Shown here: one piece after another, positions 54,601 to 63,600 of the stretch | Layout: each line of letters starts with the position of its first letter | Numbering within the stretch: the first letter of the stretch is position 1 | NCBI GenBank assembly: GCA_016165875.1 | Contig: JABBOT010000080.1 | Span: 19,850,141 to 19,914,140, forward strand | Direction: 5' to 3' | Origin: Acanthopleura granulata | Lineage: Eukaryota; Mollusca; Polyplacophora; Chitonida; Chitonidae | DNA length: 64,000 nt | The notes under the pieces: model-generated | Told to the model about the DNA's origin: nothing | Databases searched by the model: none | Seen by the model: only the letters and a program-made list of their open reading frames with translations | Program-made: the position numbers and the translations under genes

Positions 54601-57600
54601 GGCAAATAAATTTCAGAAGACATACAGTTTACATTTGGTGCTGAAACTTGCATTTTCCTGGTAGTAAAGCATCCTTCCTTCCAAACAGTGCTCAGAACAC
54701 CTTTCTCGGAATCCAGCAAAATTTACAGCTTAATCATGTGCAAAATTTTGGATCATTTACTATACATGTTGAACTTGATTGGGGTTTTGCCCTCCACCCA
54801 AGAATATTTCGCTTATTCAACTACGGCCAGCATTATGGTGGGAGGAAACCAGGCAGAGCATGGGAGGAGACCCACAACAATCCACTGGTGGGCCCTACAT
54901 GTTAAAGATTGGTGATCAAAGTACATTGTAGACTCTCCCACAAAACTGTCATAATGTTTATAAAATAATAATTTAAATGTCATTGAAACTTGCGTGGTAA
55001 TAGCAGATAGTTTTTCATGTTTCCAGAGAAACAATCCGTTTTTTCTTATAATGGTGATGGAGATAACTTAAAAAGAAATCCTTTTTTGTGAAGTTGGAGA
55101 TGGGCTGACAATTTGCATTTGGTACTTGTAATGACAAAGCCAAATAGGTGTTTCATTTAAATAGGCTTGCAAAGAATTTGCACCAAATGCATCCAGGTTG
55201 AGTGAAAAATCAAGAGTTAACATTTTGCCGTGGTCTTGAGAAACCAATTCTGCATGAGACCAAAAATGTTAGATTTATTACCTCCCTTGCTTCAGGACTT
55301 AATTGTCCTGTTGGTGGTGTGTCTTTTACGTTTTATCTTGCAGTGGTTTATATCCATGGAACTATCCCCTGGTGCGTTGTTGGATGAAGTGTTTAATATA
55401 CTTTTTACATGGATATTTTAATGAAGTTATTCAGGATGCTGTGGAGCGGGTCCTTATCAGTCTGCTCGCAAATTGATATAAATTATGTAACAGGCTTTCC
55501 CTCCCACAGGTGTAGCTAAATGAATGTGTATCAGGTATTTAGCAAGGTGTAATATAGTTTCTCTAAGTCTCTTCGTTTTTTTTTTGTTTTTTTTGTTTGT
55601 ATTTTTGTAATTATTCCATGGCCACATAAATCTAACCACTGTCAGATATGTCAAGTGGTAAGCGCAGTTTCAAGATCCCATGCAGTCACTTGTTACATGT
55701 TTTTAAAGAGGCCTTTGTTGATACATGCATGTGACATTAATTTCAGTAGACCTATATACCAGAAAGAAAATCACTATGGTCTGAAGTCACATTTGATCAG
55801 TTGTTTCCTTGGACATGTTTGGACAGTCCTCGTTTGACAAAAGCCTGGATCTACTGCTCATGCCGTCGGTGGGCACACTGTTATGGAAATGTGCATGAGA
55901 CTGAAATTTTTCTATGAATTCCATGAATGCATCACACAAATGCCTGCTTGATTTTCTTCACATTAAACAAATGGTATATCAAAAACAATTAGAGTAGACT
56001 CTTTTCTGTTCTTGAAAGAGTTAAGAGAGTCACATGTCTGTTGTTGTGGCCTATTTCTTGTGTTCTTATGAAAGCGGCAGGAAGCTAGAAAATGAAGTAA
56101 GGTTCTTGAGACATACAGGTACTTCTATGAACTATGAAAATATATACATTTTTTTTTTCTTTTTTAGATTTTTGTAAAATTGTAAAATTTTTGCATAAAA
56201 TGTACTCAAGTGTCTGAATTCTGTGAGGGACTTTATGAGCCATGTCTGTTTATTTAGTTTATTTGATTGGTATTATATGCTTTACTCAAGAACATTTCTT
56301 ATATACGACAGCGGCCAGTATTATGGTGGGAGGAAACCGAACATCTATAGCCCTGGGGAACCCACGACCATCCACAGTTATGAATTATATAATCTGTGTT
56401 ATATATTTTTCACCGTTACATGCACATCAGTTTTGAGATGTCTTTTCCAAAACTGAACACATTTTTAGTTTCACAAATTCACTTGAACTACACTAGTTGA
56501 TCTCTTTCAGATTTCACTCACTGTTGTTACTTTGCTAGCATCACAAGGTCAGGAATGATGGTGAAGTCAGCTTTTCTTTTAAATCGAAATCCAACACCCA
56601 TTTCCATGAATTATAACTCTAGATCTGTATATTGGGACTTGATTGACTGTGATTTTGGTGATCAACAGGAGGCTAACCTGGGGAAGTATGCCTTGATAGG
56701 TGCAGCCTGTCAGTTAGGGGGCACGGTCAGGATGACCATCAGTCTGACCGTCATACTGGTCGAGTGTACGGGAGACATCACCTTCGGCCTGCCCATGATG
56801 CTCGTTCTTATGATCACAAAGTGGGTCGGCGACTTCTTTGACACGGTAAGTGAAATAGGTAAAAATTGGTTTGAAAACATGCATTTTTAGAAGCACATAA
56901 TGGTCTGAAAATAATACTCTGATGCCAGCATTGAAGTTTTTCTAATAAAGTGATAGAACTTCTCCAATAAAAAACCTCTTAAGGTCCTGGAATGAATCAA
57001 ACAGAATCATGCAAAGAGTGTCGTGTGAAGAAAGCTTAATGTGTTGTGAAGTATCGTATGTAGGTTTTGTTTTTATGTATACAACAGTGAAAGAAGTGGC
57101 AAAAAACTTCATTATTGTTAGTTGTATTAGAGTGAAGAAAAGGGCAGATATACCACAAGAAAAAATTGTTTGTAAGATCATCGTGCAGAAATAGCACGGA
57201 TTATGAAAGAAAGTCTTGTTTAGATGTACATATCTCTCTTCATACAACATAAATACGTCCTACGAAGAAACAAATCTTGGACCTGCAGAATTATTATATT
57301 TGCCAAGCAGTCATTCTCACTGATGGCATGTTATATAGTAGTTTGGATCATAGCATACCATGTTTATATTTCCTGTAAAATGAAATAATACATGTTTTGT
57401 TTCAGAGCCTGTATGACATGAACGTCCATGTTGCTGGAATTCCTCTCCTTCCCTGGGATCCGCCGGCAATGTCGGACAATTTAAAAGCCAAGTAAGTGAC
57501 GTGAAGATGATGATGAGGTATATGTATGTGGTGCTAGGTTACAAGTGAGTGGGTCGTGGTGGAGTGGTCATGATGCTTGGTCAATGGAGAAACCCCTAAA

Positions 57601-60600
57601 ACTCCTTCCTGCCTTTAACAAAGGGGTCCAAAGCCGTGTGTTCCTGTGTTCTTTCTTGGCTTATGCCACATTTTTAGGTGCATGTGTGCTAAAAAAGCAG
57701 GTAACGATGTGTTTCTCAGCACCTCGTACCCTTTTATATAGCCCGTCAGAACCCTCCCATTAATAAACTACACAAGGACCAGGTTCAAATCCAGCTTTGG
57801 ACAGGGGATTTGTAGATTCCTCATCTCAAGCTTCAGTGATGTGATGAATACCCCTATAGCTGTTTTCTAGGTGTTGTCAGTGATTTGATGAACACCCTTG
57901 TAGTTGTTTTCCTGCCAGTGATGTGAGGAACACCCCTGTAGTTGTGTTCATCTTAGTGATATCATGAATACCTCTGTGGTTGTGTTCCTGTCAGTTATGT
58001 GAAGAACACCTCTGTGGTTGTTGTCCTCTCAGTAATGTGAAGAACACCCCTGTAGTTGTTTTCCTCTCAGTGATGTGAAGAACACCCCTGTAGTTGTTTT
58101 CCTCTCAGTGATGTGATGAACACCCCTGTAGTTGTTTTCTTCTCAGTGATGTGATGAACACCCCTGTAGTTGTTTTCTTCTCAGTGATGTGATGAACACC
58201 TCTGTGGTTGTGTTCCTCTCAGTTATCTGAAGAACACCTCTGTGGTTGTTGTCCTCTCAGTGATGTGAAGAACACCCCTGTAGTTGTTTTCCTCTCAGTG
58301 ATGTGATGAACACCGCTGTAGTTGTTCTCCTCTCAGTGATGTGATGAACACCTCTGTAGTTGTTGTCCTCTCAGTGATGCACACCCCTGTAGTTGTTTTC
58401 CTCTCAGTGATGTGAAGAACACCCTTGTAGTTGTTTTCCTCTCAGTGATGTGATGAACACCTCTGTGGTTGTTTTCCTCTCAGTGATGTGATGAACACCT
58501 CTGTGGTTGTTTTCCACTCAGTGATGTGATGAACACCTCTGTAGTTGTTGTCCTCTCAGTGATGTGATGAACACCCCTGTAGTTGTTGTCCTCTCACTGA
58601 TGTGATGAACACCCCTGTAGTTGTTTTCCTCTCAGTGATGTGATGAGCACCCCTGTAGTTGTTTTCCTCTCAGTGATGTGATGATCACCCCTGTAGTTGT
58701 TGTCCTCTCAGTCATGTGATGATCACCCCTGTAGTTGTTGTCCTCTCAGTAATGTGAAGAACACCTCTGTGGTTGTGTTCCTCTCAGTGATGTGATGATC
58801 ACCCCTGTAGCTGTGTTCAGTCAGGTAATTGTAAGGCTTTGTTTTCTGTTCTCAGTGATGTGATGAACGCCCCTGTAGCTGTGTTCAGGCCTGTGGAGAG
58901 GATTGGGCGGATTGTGAACACCCTGAAAACGGAGACATTTTGTGGATTCCCTGTCACTGAGGCACCCTCTGACACAGTAAGAGCGAACAGTTGTTCACTT
59001 AAGTTGATTAACATTTTATTTCTTTCAGACACACAAGCATATGCTTGTGGAGCAGGGGAATATAAAAACGCTATCTACTTCCAGTTTGATGGGATTTTTC
59101 CTTTAGTCTAGTGATAGATGTGTGGTCTCGAAACCCAGAAATCATTGGTTCAAGTCCGCAGCTGGTCAACGCATTCACAATTCGCACTGCGAGCTGAGTA
59201 AATTTGTGGGTTGAATGGTCCATAGCAGGGCTTTCCCATATGACCAGATTTCATGTATTGTAGCTTTTTCCCTACAGTGTACTGCATATGTTAACCTTTA
59301 GTTACTACAATGATAACTTGTGGATTTTTTCTGATGAGACAGTGAAATTTCAGAAGCAGGTGACAGAATAAAATAATTGTCAGTTTATTATCTGTATGGA
59401 TAGGAAAATCAGCTCAAAAATAATTGTCTGTTTATTATCTGTGTGGATAGGAAAATCAGCTCAAAAATAATTGTCAGTTTATTATCTGTGTGGATAGGAA
59501 AATCAGCTCAAAAATAATTGTCAGTTTATTATCTGTGTGGATAGGAAAATCAGCTCAAAAATAATTGCCTGTTTATTATCTGTATGGATAGGATAATCAT
59601 CTCCAAACAGTGCATGCAGTACATTTTGACCCAAGAGCCTCTCAACAATGCTGTCGCTGTGAGTTCAAGTCCCTCTCCGGCTGGCTTCCGTTCTGGTCAT
59701 ACATGACAAGGCCTATGAGCAACCTGCAGACGGTTGTGTGTTTTGCCAGGCTATGTCTGTTTCCTTCCACAATAATGCTGACCGCTGTGATATAAGTCAA
59801 ATAATTCTGAGTGTGGTGTAAAAACACCAATGAAATAAATGAATAAATAAATCAAAGAAGTGTATAGGTCAGTTAAGATTTGCAAACTGGGGAAGTAATT
59901 ATGATTCAGTAATTACTTGTACAGATTAACTTGAGGAACAAACTGTGTGGTCAGGGAGATCTCTTTGGGTATCTTTGGGTGAATATTCAGTGTTAAAGGT
60001 GCATATACATGTACAGGTATTGTCAGCAACACAGTAAAATCCACTTGTTTTAAGCCCAGATATCTAGCCCCACCTCCAACATGTCCCAGGACAAAGAAAC
60101 CAGTAAGTCCACACTGAGAACTGCCCAGCGTGAATTTGTACTCACTGTTCTTGAATTTTTTGAACTACGGTTTTTTTTTCCTTCTAATATTGATTTAGCA
60201 CCTTTTTTTCACCCGCAAACTGTTGTTATTTGCGTGATTCACTATGTGACCACTGCATGTTCTTTATTTTCATGAAATCAGTTTGGACCGAATGTTTTGA
60301 TATATAATTGCTTGGCTTGGCTTTGAACTGCTTGAGATGAGAGGGTCATTACACCTCCCAATGGCTGCCGTTAATTAACATTTCCAATTTCACATTTTTT
60401 TTTAAATTTTATTTTTCCTCTTTCTTTCCCCTGTTTTGGACAGAAACACCCAGTCATCTATACATCCTTTAATTCCTCCAAGATACTGTTGAGTCTTCAT
60501 TATTAATATGCATGATTTTAATTGCTTCGTTTTCAGTTTCAAGAATTATGTGCTATTTTAGGCTCCACAGTCACTGCTTGCCATTAAACTTTTAAACAGC

Positions 60601-63600
60601 ATATATTCATTGCAACAAGTTGTGTAAGAAAAGTTATTAGTGATAACGACATTAACTTGATGATTTTTTCAGGATGTATTTTAATGATATATTTTTGTTT
60701 TTGTGGTACCAATGGCGTGCTCAGCTGTGACTGGTGTGAGTCGGTAATTGGACAGATGTATAAATTTTTAAAATGTTAAAATGCATGTATATTGTTGTAT
60801 GTTCATGGTGCCACTGTGCAGAATTTGAAATGAAAAAGCCATCTTTTGTGGATCGCACTCGGATGGAAACTTTTAGCAGACGTACTGATTATATAGCATG
60901 TGGTGAGGGACCGCATTGTTCAAGTCATGTAATTATACAGCTGGCAAGGGATTACATCTCACGTAATAGCTTAAACATGTTGGCTTCTTAAGTATTAAGT
61001 TTCATTTGTAGCATGAGACATTCATTCATTAGGACTTTGAGCATATTTACTTATGGTATTTGCTTTGATTGTGTCAGCTGTCAGACAAACTGTTGTAATA
61101 ACATATAAAATACATGCATTGTACAAAAGTTATTATAGTGGTACAGTAGACTTAGTCGTTTGCAATTTTGTGCTGCTTTGTTAAAGAAAAATCCAAACGA
61201 AAAAAAGGAAGCAAAAAAAAAAAAAAAAAAAAAAAAACCCAAGTAGAAAACAAAACAAGATAAAATAGTTCTGATGTAGTGCATGCATGCAGTTGTAAAT
61301 GTAGGCATATTGCTTTGAGCTTTTGCAAGTTTAGCACAATTATTTTGTCAAAATGTAATTACTATCCTGTAAAACTTTGCCAAAACTTGTTTGATAAGGA
61401 CGTTGATGAGTTTCGTAATTATCTCGCACCTTCATGACCCCTGACCTTTGACTGTATGTTGTTGTTGTTAGGTGGAGTCGTGTGGAAGGTTAAAAGGCCT
61501 TATCCTGAGGTCTCAGCTCACAGTTCTGCTCAAAAATAAAGTAAGTACACACTGAATATATAAAGAAATTTTTTATTTATCATTTTTTTATCTCTTATCT
61601 AATAGAGTATCGAATGTTTTCTGACAGTAGAATAGAATGTTTGTGTAATGGAGAAAACACAAATTGTAAATGCTCTGGACTGTCCATGTGGTGTATAGCT
61701 CCGATTAGAGTTGTTCTAGATCCTAGCGGCCATTGTCGATCAACTGTTATATCAACTGCAGGAAACAACATGCCAGGCAGCAAATTTATTCACCAAGCTT
61801 TCTAGCAGCACGTACCGTTCAGTTGAAGCGATGACATGTCTGGTGGCACCTTTGCGTTTTACTCCTGCAGATATCGCCGTATGATACATCAGATCAGAGT
61901 TTTTACAGTTTGTCTGAAGAAGATGGGATAAAATCAGTTTTTAGCACCAGGCAGAAATGTTGATTGGTGCTATAGTCAGTTTTTCTTTGCTGTTAAATGT
62001 CAGTCTCCATATAGTTGTACCTGTAGTAAGCAGAAAATGATCTGTTTTCATACAACTGGCTTGTTTTGAGGGGAAAATGTTGTGCCTGATAACAATTCAT
62101 TCCCAAAGGTTGAAGATAAAATAGAGAAAAAATAACACCTCAGCTATAGGTCAAGCAGTGACCCTGGTTTGAACGTGCCAGGATTTGTTTAATGATGAAT
62201 TCTTTCTGTCTACACCATCCTACCAAAATCTGCCCATCCATGTGATGCATTTATAAGTGTATTTTACATTTTGCTTCGGCCTAAGGTTTATGCCCGGGAA
62301 GGGTCATCCATTCCAAAAAATATCAAGATGGAGGATTTTAGACATGAGTATCCATGGACAGTCAACATAGAGGTGAGTAAGAGTGTTCTTTCTCTCAATC
62401 TGTTAATTGTAAGGTTGTAACCATCATTGATCAGGCTAAAGCTCATTTGTCTTTTTTTGACTGTGGGATATAACAATAAGTGATGAGACTAAAGCTCATC
62501 TGCCTTTTTTTTTTTTAATTGTAGGATATAATAATAAGTGATGGGGATAAAGCTCATCTGTCTTCTCTCGATTGTAGGTATAATAGTTAGTGATGAGGAT
62601 AAAGCTCATCTGTCTTTCTTTAATTGTAGGATATAACAATCAGTGATGAAGAAAAAGATTATGTGATGGACCTGCGACCCTACATGAATCCTTTCCCCTA
62701 TACCATATTTAAAGTAAGTTGAGACACACCTGTTTATTTGTCCATAACACAGAGTGTGTTATGGTATGGCATTGAGCGTCCATCCTTGAACTCTTTGCGG
62801 TTATCTTTGTTTCCACAAAACTCCTTGTGAAGTTATGAAATTGGTTCTCTAGTCTCTGCAACCAGAGCTGACATGACACAAGCCTACATTTTATCTCCAT
62901 TTGGTGAGGCAGCTGCTTTACGTGAAGTTTGAAATATGACAGTTTTGTATATTAAAGGAAAAAAAAAGCATAAAAATGACGCCTAAATCAGGTGAAAGCG
63001 CATCAAAACTTATTTGTAAATATGGTCTTGATTTTTTTTCACGAGAAAAGGGTATTTGAAAATATTTTTGTATGGTGGATATTTGGGACCAGCTTTTGGT
63101 TTTTATAGTCGTTACTTAATAATATTCTAAATAAGGATGTTGTGCATATTTTATTTGAATATAATTTTTTTGTTTATATCCAAACATTTGCATTTTAACC
63201 TGAATTATGAAAATATTTATATGATCCAAATTCTGGTTGAACACATTTATTAACTGAAAAGCACAAATTCTAGCGCAAAAATATTAATTAAACGTGTGTT
63301 ACATCAACAATCATACCATTAATACAAAAAGACTATATATATACCAAAAGGTAGTCCCAATACCCACCATTCAAAAGTTAAAGAAAAAATAAAAAATGTA
63401 TTGAAAATCACATTTATAACTAGTTTTTGCGCTCTTTCATCTGAACTTCATGTCATTTTTATGTTTTCTCCACCATTAATTTACGATCTGTAACACCAAT
63501 CTTTATACCATTGTCTAACAATCTTGATAATGCGAACGTCTTGTACATAGTATTGTGAAAATAGTACAAACAGTGCATTAATTGTCCAGAAATTGTTCAA

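Noticed and set aside
55300..55345. Possible relic of exon 8 ([10 protein letters not shown] versus [10 protein letters not shown])
   Set aside because: The match is about ten residues and the flanking bases do not align, unlike the relics kept at 42818 and 45691.
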